64,000 nt of DNA. Origin: DATJGR01 sp963780795. GTDB lineage: Bacteria; Pseudomonadota; Gammaproteobacteria; Pseudomonadales; Azotimanducaceae. How positions within the stretch are numbered: position 1 is the first letter of the stretch; the number at the start of each line of letters is the position of its first letter. The stretch covers positions 682,001 through 746,000 of the forward strand of contig CAWADH010000008.1 in assembly GCA_963780795.1 (NCBI GenBank). Reading direction: 5' to 3'. Under the pieces are notes generated by a model. It was given only the letters and a program-made list of their open reading frames with translations. It was not told where the DNA came from and did not search any database. Shown one piece after another: positions 50,703-60,136 of this stretch. A program made the position numbers and the translations under genes.

Positions 50703-53048
50703 CTATTCCCCCCTGCACGCGCGCCACACCCGTTCGGGTGTGGCCGGCATCGCGACGTCTTTCACGCCGATCGCATCGGTGATCGCGTTCATGATCGCCG
50801 CGGGTGCCGCGATGGCGCCGGCTTCGCCGCAGCCTTTCACGCCGAGCGGGTTGTGCGTGCACGCCGTCACCGTCGTATCGACCGTGAAGTTCGGCAGATC
50901 GTCGGCGCGCGGCATGCAGTAGTCCATGAACGAGCCGGTGATGAGCTGGCCGGATTCGTCGTAGATGCCGTGCTCCAGTAACGCCTGGCCGATGCCTTGC
51001 GCGATGCCGCCGTGCACCTGGCCTTCGACGATCATCGGATTGATGACTTTGCCGAAATCGTCCACCGCAACGAAGTTCGCGATGGTTACCACTCCGGTAT
51101 CCGGATCGATCTCGACTTCCGCGATGTGCGTGCCCGCGGGAAACGTGAAGTTCTGCGGATCGTAGAACGCCTTCTCCGACAGACCGGGCTCGAGTTCGTC
51201 CAACGGATAGTTCGAGGGGACGTACGCTGCGAACGCCACCTCGCCGAACGTCATCGAACGGTTGCTCGCGCGCACCGAAAACACGCCGGTGTCGAAGTCG
51301 ATGTTGTCGGCTTCCGATTCCAGCATGTACGCCGCGATCTTCTTGCCTTTCGCGATGACCTTGTCGGTTGCCTTCATCAGCGCCGAGCCGCCGACGGCGA
51401 CAGACCGCGAACCGTACGTGCCGAGGCCGAACTCGATGCGGCCGGTATCGCCGTGCACCACTTCGACGTTTTCGATCGGTACGCCGAGCCGGTCCGAAAC
51501 GATCTGCGCGAACGTCGTCTCGTGACCCTGGCCGTGACTGTGCGAGCCGGTGAACACCGTTACCGTCCCGGTCGGGTTCACGCGCACTTCGCCGCTCTCG
51601 TACAACCCGACGCCAGCACCGAGCGCCGTGGCGAGCTTCGACGGCGCCAGACCGCACGCTTCGATGTAGCACGAGAAACCAATGCCGCGTTTTCGGCCGC
51701 GCGCTAACGATGCGGCCCTGCGCGCCGGAAAGCCGGAGTAGTCGATCAACTCAAGCGCCTTGTTCAGGCTCGCTTCGTAGTCGCCGATGTCGTACACGAG
51801 CGCGACCGGCGTTTGATACGGGAATTGCTTCGGTTGAATGAAATTGCGACGCCGCAGTTCCATAGGGTCGATCTTCAGTTCGCGCGCGGCGGTCTCGACG
51901 ATGCGTTCGACCACGTACGTCGCCTCCGGACGACCGGCGCCGCGATAGGCATCCACCGGTGCGGTGTTCGTGAACACGCCGTCCACTTCGACGTGGATCG
52001 CCGGCGTTCGGTATTGGCCGGCGAGCAGCGTACCGTAGAGGAACGTCGGCACAGACGATGCGAAGGTCGACAGATACGCGCCGAGGTTCGCGATGGTTTT
52101 CACGCGTAATCCGAGAAAGTCCCCCTCGGCGTTGAGCGCCAATTCGGCATGCGTCACGTGATCGCGGCCGTGTGCATCGGCCAGGAACGATTCGGAGCGC
52201 TCGGCCGTCCATTTCACCGGGCGGCGGATACGACGCGACGCCCACGCCACCGTGGTCTCTTCCGGATAGATGAAGATCTTCGATCCGAAGCCGCCGCCGA
52301 CGTCGGGCGCTACGACGCGCAGCTTGTGTTCAGGAGCGAGCTTCACGAATGCCGACAGCACGAGGCGCGCGAGGTGCGGGTTCTGGCTCGTGGTGTACAA
52401 CGTGTACGATTCGTTGCTGGCGTCGTACACACCGATTGCCGCGCGCGGTTCGAGCGCGTTCGGTATCAAGCGGTTGTTGGTGATGTCGAGCTTGGTGACG
52501 TGCGCGGCGCGTGCGAACGCCTGATCGGTGGCCGCTTTGTCGCCGAGTTCCCATTGGTAGCTGCGATTCGCCGGGACGTTGGCGTAGATCTGCGTCGATT
52601 TCGTCGCCTCGGCCGCCGACACCACCGCTTCGAGTTCTTCGAACTCCGTCATCACCGCATCGGCGCCTTCGCGCGCCGCCGCGATCGTCGTCGCAATGAC
52701 CACGCCGTACGGTTCGCCGACGTAGTTGCAGACCTCGGCCGCCAGCGGCGGATGCGGCGGTTGCCGCATGTCGGTGCCGTCCTTCGATTTCACCAGCCAG
52801 CCGCACGGCAGATCGCCGAGGCCGTCGGCCGCCATGTCGCGACCGGTCAGCACCGCAAGCACGCCTTCCACTTCCATCGCGCCGGCGTCGTCGACGTCGA
52901 CGATGCGCGCACGCGCATAGGGCGAGCGCAGAAACGCCGCGTAAACCTGACCCGGTTGATTCATGTCGTCGGTGTAGCGGCCGCGCCCGGTGATGAAGCG
53001 CACATCCTCAACGCGTCGTACGGATGCACCAATGCCGGTCGCACTCAT
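50703..53048 (-). CDS. Molybdenum hydroxylase large subunit, CoxL-like (form II)
   Basis: A 781-residue molybdopterin subunit. GGGFG (251-255) and A-Y-R-G-A-G-R (367-373) are visible; the latter is the form II signature, unlike the AYRCSFR of true CO dehydrogenases, so CO oxidation is unlikely. A late catalytic-type Glu lies in VKGCGEAGAIAAP. It should hydroxylate an aldehyde, heterocycle or other organic substrate, and the substrate is not evident. The ATG at 53048 overlaps the small subunit's stop by four bases (ATGA). Order is small, large, medium. Confidence 0.93.
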   Translation of the reverse strand: MSATGIGASVRRVEDVRFITGRGRYTDDMNQPGQVYAAFLRSPYARARIVDVDDAGAMEVEGVLAVLTGRDMAADGLGDLPCGWLVKSKDGTDMRQPPHPPLAAEVCNYVGEPYGVVIATTIAAAREGADAVMTEFEELEAVVSAAEATKSTQIYANVPANRSYQWELGDKAATDQAFARAAHVTKLDITNNRLIPNALEPRAAIGVYDASNESYTLYTTSQNPHLARLVLSAFVKLAPEHKLRVVAPDVGGGFGSKIFIYPEETTVAWASRRIRRPVKWTAERSESFLADAHGRDHVTHAELALNAEGDFLGLRVKTIANLGAYLSTFASSVPTFLYGTLLAGQYRTPAIHVEVDGVFTNTAPVDAYRGAGRPEATYVVERIVETAARELKIDPMELRRRNFIQPKQFPYQTPVALVYDIGDYEASLNKALELIDYSGFPARRAASLARGRKRGIGFSCYIEACGLAPSKLATALGAGVGLYESGEVRVNPTGTVTVFTGSHSHGQGHETTFAQIVSDRLGVPIENVEVVHGDTGRIEFGLGTYGSRSVAVGGSALMKATDKVIAKGKKIAAYMLESEADNIDFDTGVFSVRASNRSMTFGEVAFAAYVPSNYPLDELEPGLSEKAFYDPQNFTFPAGTHIAEVEIDPDTGVVTIANFVAVDDFGKVINPMIVEGQVHGGIAQGIGQALLEHGIYDESGQLITGSFMDYCMPRADDLPNFTVDTTVTACTHNPLGVKGCGEAGAIAAPAAIMNAITDAIGVKDVAMPATPERVWRACRGE

Positions 53049-53518
53049 GATGCGCCACTCCGCATTTCGGCCGCCGCGGTGAGCACCGCGCGGACGATGT
53101 TGTGATAACCGGTGCAGCGGCAGATGTTGCCTTCGAGCCCGTGTCGCACCGCCGCTTCGTCGAGTTGCGGCGAATTGTTCACGAGGTCGATCGCACTCAT
53201 GATCATGCCGGGCGTACAGAAACCGCATTGCAGAGCGTGACATTCGCGAAACGCCGCCTGCATCGGATGCAATCGTTCCGGTGAGCCGATGCCTTCGATG
53301 GTCGTGATCTCGGCGTCGTCCGCCTGCGCCGCGAGCACCGTACACGACTTCACCGACGCGCCGTTCATGTGTACGGTGCACGCGCCGCACTGGCTGGTAT
53401 CGCAGCCGACGTGCGTACCCGACAATCCGAGATGGTTGCGCAGCAGTTCCACCAGTAAGGTGTTCGGCGCGACATCGACCGAATGCGCTTCGCCGTTGAC
53501 CGTCAACGTCACATTCAC
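53045..53518 (-). CDS. Molybdenum hydroxylase 2Fe-2S small subunit, CoxS-like
   Basis: A 157-residue iron-sulfur subunit. The plant-ferredoxin cluster is held by C39, C44, C47 and C59. The second cluster is C98, C101, C133 and C135. Both sets have the spacing normal for xanthine-oxidase-family small subunits. It carries electrons from the molybdenum centre to FAD. It is followed by the large subunit with a four-base overlap and preceded by the CoxG gene at 77 bases. Confidence 0.94.
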   Translation of the reverse strand: MNVTLTVNGEAHSVDVAPNTLLVELLRNHLGLSGTHVGCDTSQCGACTVHMNGASVKSCTVLAAQADDAEITTIEGIGSPERLHPMQAAFRECHALQCGFCTPGMIMSAIDLVNNSPQLDEAAVRHGLEGNICRCTGYHNIVRAVLTAAAEMRSGAS

Positions 53519-53595
53519 GCTGTACCCTCCCTTTTCGAACCCCGACCGTTCTCTTTCTAGTAATTATCCAACCGATTCCCGGTTCGCCTTCCCGC

Positions 53596-54159
53596 TCACA
53601 AAGCCAGCACGATCGCGAGCGTGAGTACGACGAACACGATGATCCAGATGATGTACTGCCCGCTGCGTTCGTATCCGTCCTTGGCCGCAACCGGTGCCGC
53701 TGCAAGCTCTTCGATCTGTCCCGGTGCAACCACTTCGCTGAATCTGCGAAAGAAGTCGTCGGCCATTTTGCGGGCCGCGCCGTCGATCAATCGGGACCCC
53801 ACCTGCGCGAGCTTGCCGCCGACGTTCGCATCCACCTGATAACGCAGAATGGTCGCGTTGCCGTCTTCGACCAGCGACACGTGCGCCGCGCCCTTGCCGA
53901 ATCCTGCAGCGCCGCCTTTCACGCTGCCGTTCAGCGTATAGCTCGACGGCGGATTCAGATCGGAGAGATTCAGGTCGGCGCTGAACGTGGCGCTCACCGG
54001 ACCGACCTTCGCTTTGATCGAGGTCGTGTACGCGTCGTCTGCAACCTTCGTCATGCTCTGACAACCTTCGATGCATTGTGCCAGCACCTCCGGGTCGTTC
54101 AGCGCGAGCCACACTTTTTCCCGCGCAGCAGCGATCCGATATTCTCCGGCTTGTTGCAC
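53596..54159 (-). CDS. CoxG-like SRPBCC-domain protein with C-terminal membrane anchor
   Basis: A 187-residue protein. Residues 1-145 are a START/SRPBCC (CoxG) lipid- or cofactor-binding fold (YRIAAAREKVWLALNDPEVLAQCIEGC). A Pro/Ala linker and a C-terminal helix (YIIWIIVFVVLTLAIVLAL) anchor it to the membrane, as CoxG does for CO dehydrogenase. The GTG at 54159 is preferred because GGGAGG lies five bases upstream; a further GTG at 54192 would add 11 residues without a good site. Its position just before the small subunit gene supports a role in docking the enzyme to the membrane. Confidence 0.87.
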   Translation of the reverse strand: MQQAGEYRIAAAREKVWLALNDPEVLAQCIEGCQSMTKVADDAYTTSIKAKVGPVSATFSADLNLSDLNPPSSYTLNGSVKGGAAGFGKGAAHVSLVEDGNATILRYQVDANVGGKLAQVGSRLIDGAARKMADDFFRRFSEVVAPGQIEELAAAPVAAKDGYERSGQYIIWIIVFVVLTLAIVLAL

Positions 54160-54353
54160 TACGTCCTCCCCAAGGAGGCGGAACTCTCGCACGATTCCGG
54201 CCCCTGCTCAAGAATACTCGCGAGCGTTCCGAGCGGTTCTTCGAACGCTACGAAACTACCCAAAATGGGGCGTTGCCGGCGCACCGAGTCGGTGGTCACG
54301 CACCGCGTGCACGACCGCCACTTCTCGACTAACCGATTGCTTGAGGGGTGACG

Positions 54354-55931
54354 CTAAACGGGTTCCCCGGCCGCGCGCGCCCGGTCGAGCCGGCTCGCTT
54401 CGTCGGATTCGAGATAACGCAGCGCGAGCGCCAGAAACACGACCGCTGCACCCAGCGGGATCAGTCCCCACAGCATCCCTTCGCGCAGTGCGTCGGCCGG
54501 ACTCATGCCCGCCGCCGCGAACGCATCGCTCAATTGGCCGATCGTGAACGGCCCGAGCGCGAGACCGATGAACGTGACCATCAGCAGGTAGAAGGCCGAG
54601 GCCATTGCTCGCATGCGCGGCATGACGAGGTCGTTTACGGTTCCGGCACCGGGGCCGAGCCACATCGGCGAAACGATGCTGAACAGGAAACTGCAGGCGT
54701 ACGCCACCACCACGTTGCCTGTTGTGAGAAACAGGAACGCGATTGGAATCGACAACACCGGCGCAGCGATGCCGACCCAGAGACGCGCGTTGATCGAACG
54801 CGCGCGCAGCCGATCGGAGATCCAGCCGCCGAACGTCACGCCGATCAGGCCGCCGAGTGCAGCGGTGAGACCGAGGACAGTGCCGGCGGTGGATGCATCC
54901 ACGCCGTGCACACGGCGCATGAACGGCGGCGCCCAGAAGCCGATGCCGTACGTGACGAATGCGATCAGAGGGAAACCGATCGCCACGCAACGCAACGCGC
55001 GGCAGCGGAAGATCATGGAGAACGCCGCCGGATCCTGCGATGCGAGATTCTGGCCCCACGACAACGCCGCATACACGCCGACGCCGAGCGCGATCCACTG
55101 CGTGCGGTTGCCAACCAGTTCGATCATCGCCACCGCCGCGACGGCGACCACCAGCGCCACCGCGATGTTGTTCAGCAATGCGCGCCGTCCGATACGCGCG
55201 GCCGCGATGAGCGTGAGCGGCGGCAGCACCGCGAGCAGCTCGCGCCCGGCCGCCGCGAACGGATTCGGTTCGACGCGTTCGCTCAGCCCTTCGCTGAGGC
55301 CGCGCCGCGGCTCGCGCAACGTCGCCACCCACGCAGCCATCAGCAAGCCCGGCAGGCCGACGGCCATGAACGCGGCGTGCCACGGTTTCAGTCCGAACGG
55401 CGCGCTCGCCGGATCGGGAAACGCCTCGCGCCAACCGTCGACGATGGTGCCGCCCAGAAAGATGCCGATGCCGCCGCCGATGTAGATGCCGCTGGAGTAG
55501 ATCGCGATCGCGGTGGCGCGCAGTCGCGAGGGGAAATAGTCGGACAACATCGAGAACGCTGCAGGCGATGCACTCGCTTCACCGATGCCGACGCCGAAGC
55601 GGCACGCGGCCAGCATGCCGAAGCTGCGCGCGGAGCCGGATAGCGCAGTCATCAGACTCCAGAACGCGAGCCCGATCGCGATCAGATTCTTGCGCACCCA
55701 CACGTCCGCGAGCTTGCCCATCGGAATGCCGAATACCGCATAAAACACGGCAAACGCGGTGCCGTACAGGAAGCCGATTTCGGCATCGCTGATGCCAAGG
55801 TCGGCTTTGATGTCTTCTGCGAGAATCGACAGGATCTGCCGGTCGATGAAGTTGAATACGTAAACGATGACGAGCACGAACAGCACGTACTTCGCGTAGC
55901 GACCACCGACTTCGGTCGATTGCACAGACAC
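54354..55931 (-). CDS. Major facilitator superfamily transporter (spinster-like)
   Basis: A 525-residue protein with 12 hydrophobic segments plus a longer central region. The first helix ends VFNFIDRQILSIL, the D-R-Q signature of the spinster-type MFS, and GKLADVWVRK is the TM2/3 motif. Such carriers move lipids, sugars or organic solutes; the cargo is unknown. It is 194 bases upstream of the CoxG gene on the same strand, so it could supply the substrate of the molybdenum hydroxylase. It is divergent from the SDR gene at 56004. Confidence 0.9.
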   Translation of the reverse strand: MSVQSTEVGGRYAKYVLFVLVIVYVFNFIDRQILSILAEDIKADLGISDAEIGFLYGTAFAVFYAVFGIPMGKLADVWVRKNLIAIGLAFWSLMTALSGSARSFGMLAACRFGVGIGEASASPAAFSMLSDYFPSRLRATAIAIYSSGIYIGGGIGIFLGGTIVDGWREAFPDPASAPFGLKPWHAAFMAVGLPGLLMAAWVATLREPRRGLSEGLSERVEPNPFAAAGRELLAVLPPLTLIAAARIGRRALLNNIAVALVVAVAAVAMIELVGNRTQWIALGVGVYAALSWGQNLASQDPAAFSMIFRCRALRCVAIGFPLIAFVTYGIGFWAPPFMRRVHGVDASTAGTVLGLTAALGGLIGVTFGGWISDRLRARSINARLWVGIAAPVLSIPIAFLFLTTGNVVVAYACSFLFSIVSPMWLGPGAGTVNDLVMPRMRAMASAFYLLMVTFIGLALGPFTIGQLSDAFAAAGMSPADALREGMLWGLIPLGAAVVFLALALRYLESDEASRLDRARAAGEPV

Positions 55932-56003
55932 TCGTGCGCTCCCCTGTTAAGATTTTTCGCGGCGTTTTCAGCGTACCAGATAACAATTCCAGCAGGGGGA
56001 ACC

Positions 56004-56774
56004 ATGGGTCTCTTCGATCTGAACGATCGCGTCGCGGTACTCACCGGCGCGTCGAAAGGCATGGGTCTCGCGATGGCCAACGCGCTCGCGGATCACGGTG
56101 CTCGCGTCGTCATCTCGAGCCGCAAGGTCGATCAATGCGAGGAAGCGTGCGCCGCGATCAACGCGCGTCACGGCAACGGCCGCGCTACGGCGATCGCATG
56201 CAACATCGGCTACAAGGAACAGCTGCAGGCGCTGGTGGACGAAACGCATGATCGTTTGGGCAGCATCGACGTTCTGATCTGCAACGCCGGCGTGAATCCG
56301 TTCTACGGCCCGTCGTCAGACATCCCCGACTCCGCGTTCGACAAGATCATGGCGTCGAACGTGAAGTCGAATCACTGGCTCGCGCACATGGTGTTGCCGG
56401 ACATGGTGGAGAAGAAGAAGGGTTCGATCATGATCACGTCGAGCACCGCCGCGTTCGGTCCGTCTGAAGTGCTCGGCACGTACAACATCTCGAAGACAGC
56501 CGATCTCGCGCTGGTGCGCAACCTCGCGCTCGAGTACGGTCCGCACAACATCCGCGTCAACGCGATCTGTCCCGGCCTTATCCGCACCGATTTCGCGAAG
56601 GCGCTCTGGGACAATCCGGAAACGGAGCGTCGGGTGGTGGAACGCATGCCGTTACGGCGCATCGGCGAGCCGGGCGAAGTCGCCGGCGTCGCCGTGTTCC
56701 TCGCGTCGGATGCGTCGAGCTACATCACCGGGCAGGCGATCACGGTGTGCGGCGGATCGGTGATGTGCCGCTGA
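56004..56774 (+). CDS. Short-chain dehydrogenase/reductase (SDR)
   Basis: A 256-residue classical SDR. TGASKGMG is at residues 14-21, the structural NAG at about 92-94, and Y-N-I-S-K in LGTYNISKTADLAL after ITSSTAAFG. The SSYITGQAITVCGG ending is normal. ATG at 56004 with AGGGGGA upstream. The reaction is NAD(P)-linked alcohol/ketone conversion; the substrate is unknown. It converges with the DUF6524 gene with nine bases between the stops. Confidence 0.93.
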   Translation: MGLFDLNDRVAVLTGASKGMGLAMANALADHGARVVISSRKVDQCEEACAAINARHGNGRATAIACNIGYKEQLQALVDETHDRLGSIDVLICNAGVNPFYGPSSDIPDSAFDKIMASNVKSNHWLAHMVLPDMVEKKKGSIMITSSTAAFGPSEVLGTYNISKTADLALVRNLALEYGPHNIRVNAICPGLIRTDFAKALWDNPETERRVVERMPLRRIGEPGEVAGVAVFLASDASSYITGQAITVCGGSVMCR

Positions 56775-56783
56775 GAGTCCGCG

Positions 56784-57230
56784 TCAATCGTGGACTTCGT
56801 CGACCTCGTATTGGCCGGTCATGCGTCGCCAGATGAACGACCATGACATGCCGACCGCGAGAAAAACCGCGAGGCACACGAGCGTGATCCACTCGAGCGC
56901 GCCGGCGCTCGAGGTTTTGAGCCAGCCAACGTCGAACAACCACCACACGAGCGCCGCCAGAAACGCGGCCAGCACGAGCAAGCCCAGCGATCCGAGTGCG
57001 CGCTGAGTCGCCGTTACGACGATCAACCAGCCACCGAGCAACGCGATGCCGGCGACGGCGTGTTCGGGCCCTAGCGTCTTCGGCGTCGACAACCACGCGG
57101 CTTGCAGCCAGTGCACAAACGAATAGCCCGTCGGATTGAAGGTCAGAGCTACCAGAGCGAGTGTGAACAACAGGCGCAGACCGAAACTGCCCAGCGTGAA
57201 CGGCGCACCTCTGACCTTGTCCTTACTCAT
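56784..57230 (-). CDS. DUF6524-type small membrane protein
   Basis: A 148-residue protein with four membrane helices (about 17-30, 58-73, 82-97, 112-132). FNPTGYSFVHWL is the conserved early motif that I associate with DUF6524; the function is unknown. The ATG follows the stop of the upstream alpha/beta hydrolase gene by 15 bases on the same strand. Likely cotranscribed with it. Confidence 0.7.
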   Translation of the reverse strand: MSKDKVRGAPFTLGSFGLRLLFTLALVALTFNPTGYSFVHWLQAAWLSTPKTLGPEHAVAGIALLGGWLIVVTATQRALGSLGLLVLAAFLAALVWWLFDVGWLKTSSAGALEWITLVCLAVFLAVGMSWSFIWRRMTGQYEVDEVHD

Positions 57231-57245
57231 CCGCGGTTCTCCTGT

Positions 57246-58415
57246 TCATACCGGTTTCGATAGACCTTTGCGCACCAGCCATTCCGTGCACACGTCGATC
57301 GCCTCTGCGCAGTGCTTGGGTTGCCCGGCGTAGTAGTGCGTCGCGCCCTTGATCTCGCGCAGCTCTTTGTTCTGATGTCCTACCGCGTCGAACAGACGAT
57401 GCGTGTGGCTCGGCGTGCACGCGTTGTCGGCAGTGTTGCCGATCACCAGCACCGGGCAGGTCACGTTCTTCGCGTTCATCACGCCGTTCGCACGCGACTC
57501 GTCGAAGCTCCATTGCGACAGCCAGCTGCGCAGCGTGCAGAACCGCGCAAGCCCGACCGGCCCCAGGTTGACCGCGCGAGGATCGCCGAGATAACACGTG
57601 CCGGGTTCGCGATCGTTCGGATCGACTGACGCATCGAGCCAGCGCGGGTCGGCCATCGTGCCATGCACGACGAAGCCGCGTTCGGCGCCCGGCCCATCGG
57701 CGCGAATGCGCGCTGCGAGTTCGCCCTTCACCCAGTCGGTAATGCGGCGATTGCGTGCGATCTGCGCTGCACGATAACGCGCCAGAAATCCGCTGTTGTA
57801 CGGCGCGCGGTTCGGATTCGCCGGATCGTAGAGGTTGAACTCGGCATTGCGCCTGCCGATGTCGATCTCGTCGACGATCGATGCGTCCATCCACTCGGTC
57901 AGCGTCACCGAACGGCTGACGTGCGCGGCCATCAACATGATGGCGTCGCCCGGAATCAGCTTCGCGCCGGCGAGATCAACCGCGTCGCCGGCGGGCGTGT
58001 GATCGACCGTGGTGCGCTCGGCCTGCTCCTGGTAGTACAACGACAACGATCCGCCGCCGGACCAGCCGCCGAGCACGACTTTCGAGTAACCAAAGCGCTC
58101 TTTCGCATCCTTGATGCCCGCGCCGAGATCGAGCAGACACTTCTCCATGATCAGCGCGCTGTCGTTGCCGCGGTAGCGCGTGTTGACGAACAACACGTGG
58201 TGACCCGCCCGTGCGAGTTGCGTGATCGCCGGCAGAAACGCGCCGCCGCCGATCGGGTGGCTGAACACCAGCACCGTGTCGGACTCGACGTTCGCCGGTT
58301 TGATGCGCAGACATTCGATGAACACATGGCCCACTTCGCCGCCGTAAGTGTCTTTGAATGCGCTCGTTTCGCGATAGCCGACGCCGAAGATCTCTCGTTC
58401 GACCGAGTGCGCCAT
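57246..58415 (-). CDS. Alpha/beta-fold hydrolase
   Basis: A 389-residue alpha/beta hydrolase. VFSHPIGGGAFLPA supplies the oxyanion HPIGGG, and G117-W-S119-G-G121 is the nucleophile elbow. Late blocks LVIGNTADNACTPSH and GATHYYAG provide the acid and the catalytic His. There is no signal peptide. It is larger than the simple esterases and contains a roughly 130-residue lid region (about 145-280). GGAGG precedes the ATG at 58415. It is divergent from the sulfatase gene, with 106 bases between. Substrate unknown. Confidence 0.87.
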   Translation of the reverse strand: MAHSVEREIFGVGYRETSAFKDTYGGEVGHVFIECLRIKPANVESDTVLVFSHPIGGGAFLPAITQLARAGHHVLFVNTRYRGNDSALIMEKCLLDLGAGIKDAKERFGYSKVVLGGWSGGGSLSLYYQEQAERTTVDHTPAGDAVDLAGAKLIPGDAIMLMAAHVSRSVTLTEWMDASIVDEIDIGRRNAEFNLYDPANPNRAPYNSGFLARYRAAQIARNRRITDWVKGELAARIRADGPGAERGFVVHGTMADPRWLDASVDPNDREPGTCYLGDPRAVNLGPVGLARFCTLRSWLSQWSFDESRANGVMNAKNVTCPVLVIGNTADNACTPSHTHRLFDAVGHQNKELREIKGATHYYAGQPKHCAEAIDVCTEWLVRKGLSKPV

Positions 58416-58521
58416 TGTGCCTCCGCTTTTTGACGCACTATTTCCAGATTCATGACTAAAGTCAAAACGCGCGGCTCTTACGTAGAATGCGTCGGTCGCG
58501 CTCACGAGATCGAGATCCGCT

Positions 58522-60042
58522 ATGCCAAACACGCCGAAGAACGTCATCGTGGTGCTGCTCGACAGCCTGAACCGCCACATGCTCGGCAGCTATGGCGGAA
58601 CGGAGTTCGATACGCCGAACATCGATCGCTTCGCGCGCCGCGCCGTGCAGTTCGACAACCACTTCGTCGGTTCGCTGCCGTGCATGCCGGCGCGACACGA
58701 CGTGCTGTGCGGCGCGCTCGACTTTCCATGGAAGCCGTGGGGCTCGATCGAGTTGTGGGAAGAGCCGATCACGCAACCGCTGCGGCGCGCCGGCGTGACC
58801 ACGATGCTGGTCACCGATCACCCGCACCTTTTCGAAAACGGCGGCGAGAACTACCACACCGAGTTTCGCGCGTGGGAGTACCTGCGCGGCCACGAAGGCG
58901 ATCCGTGGAAGACGCGCGCCGATCCGTCCGCTGTCGGCGCACCCACGCTGCCGGCAGCGAGAGGTCGCGGCGCGCCGTACGACCTCAGCCGCACTTGGTT
59001 CAGAGAAGAGCTGGATTTTCCCGGACCTCGCACGATGTCGACCGCCGCCAACTGGCTGCGCGACAACGCAGGCTTTCACGATCGCTTCATGCTTTTCGTC
59101 GACGAATTCGACCCGCACGAACCGTTCGATACGCCAGCGCCGTGGACCAATCGCTATGACCCCGCGTGGCACGGCGAACAGATCATCTGGCCGCCGTACG
59201 CAATCGGCGCCGTGAAGCGCGGCGTAATCACCCAACGCGAGGCCGACCACATCCGCGCCAATTACGGGTCGAAGCTCAGCATGATCGATCACTGGTTCGG
59301 GCGCCTGCTCGACGTCGTGGACGAAAAGCAGTTGTGGAGAGATACCGCCGTGATCCTGTGCACCGACCACGGCCACTATCTGGGCGAGAAAGACATCTTC
59401 GGTAAGCCGGGCGTTCCGCACTACGAACCGCTCGGCCACACGCCGCTGATGATCGCGTGGCCCGGCGTCGCTCATCGTCGCACGCCGGCGCTGACCACGA
59501 ACGTGGACATTCACGCGACCATTGCAGACATCTTCGGCGTGACGTGCGAGCAACGCACGCACGGCCACTCAATGGTGCCGTTGGTGACCGGCACGGCACA
59601 GCACATACGCGATTGGGCGCTGGCCGGTGTATTCGGCCGCTGGGTGCACGTCATCGACGGCGCCCGCAAGTACGCCCGCGCACCAGTGACCGCCGACAAT
59701 CTGCCGCTGTCGATGTGGTCGAACCGCTGGTCGACGATGCCGGTGCACGGCATGCACGAGTTGAAGCTGCCGCGGCCGAACCGCAACGCATTCCTCGACT
59801 TCATGCCCGGCTCCGAGGTGCCGGTGATCCGTCAACCGTTCAAGCCGGGCGACGCGCTGCCGTACTGGTCACTCGGTTCGCGTACGCGCGAACACCACCT
59901 CTATCGTCTGGACAACGATCCGGGCGAAACGGAAAACCGGGTGGGAACAAGCGACGAGGCCGACATGATCGAGCTGTTGCGCGTTGCGCTGAAAACGATC
60001 GAAGCGCCGGCTGAGCAGTTCGAGCGGCTCGGGGTCACATGA
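58522..60042 (+). CDS. Sulfatase (arylsulfatase-type, formylglycine motif)
   Basis: A 506-residue sulfatase. The active-site motif C54-M-P-A-R58 is the formylglycine consensus C-x-P-x-R, so it needs an anaerobic- or FGE-type maturase acting in the cytoplasm; no such gene is in the window. The usual N-terminal metal site is VVLLDSLN with D14 (a Ser replaces the second Asp), and later D-H-G-H occurs in CTDHGHYLGEKDIFGK. It should cleave sulfate or a related ester from an aryl or steroid substrate. No signal peptide. ATG at 58522. The downstream gap is unusually low in GC. Confidence 0.9.
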   Translation: MPNTPKNVIVVLLDSLNRHMLGSYGGTEFDTPNIDRFARRAVQFDNHFVGSLPCMPARHDVLCGALDFPWKPWGSIELWEEPITQPLRRAGVTTMLVTDHPHLFENGGENYHTEFRAWEYLRGHEGDPWKTRADPSAVGAPTLPAARGRGAPYDLSRTWFREELDFPGPRTMSTAANWLRDNAGFHDRFMLFVDEFDPHEPFDTPAPWTNRYDPAWHGEQIIWPPYAIGAVKRGVITQREADHIRANYGSKLSMIDHWFGRLLDVVDEKQLWRDTAVILCTDHGHYLGEKDIFGKPGVPHYEPLGHTPLMIAWPGVAHRRTPALTTNVDIHATIADIFGVTCEQRTHGHSMVPLVTGTAQHIRDWALAGVFGRWVHVIDGARKYARAPVTADNLPLSMWSNRWSTMPVHGMHELKLPRPNRNAFLDFMPGSEVPVIRQPFKPGDALPYWSLGSRTREHHLYRLDNDPGETENRVGTSDEADMIELLRVALKTIEAPAEQFERLGVT

Positions 60043-60136
60043 CGCGGTCGGCGAACTCGGATTCCGGTTACAATTTTCACACGCCGCAAAGCGGTTTAAT
60101 GTGTTGCAGTTAGGCTGAATCAGACGAGGCGTAAAC

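Noticed and set aside
50703..53048. True carbon monoxide dehydrogenase
   Set aside because: The active-site loop reads AYRGAGR, not AYRCSFR, and maturation genes are missing.
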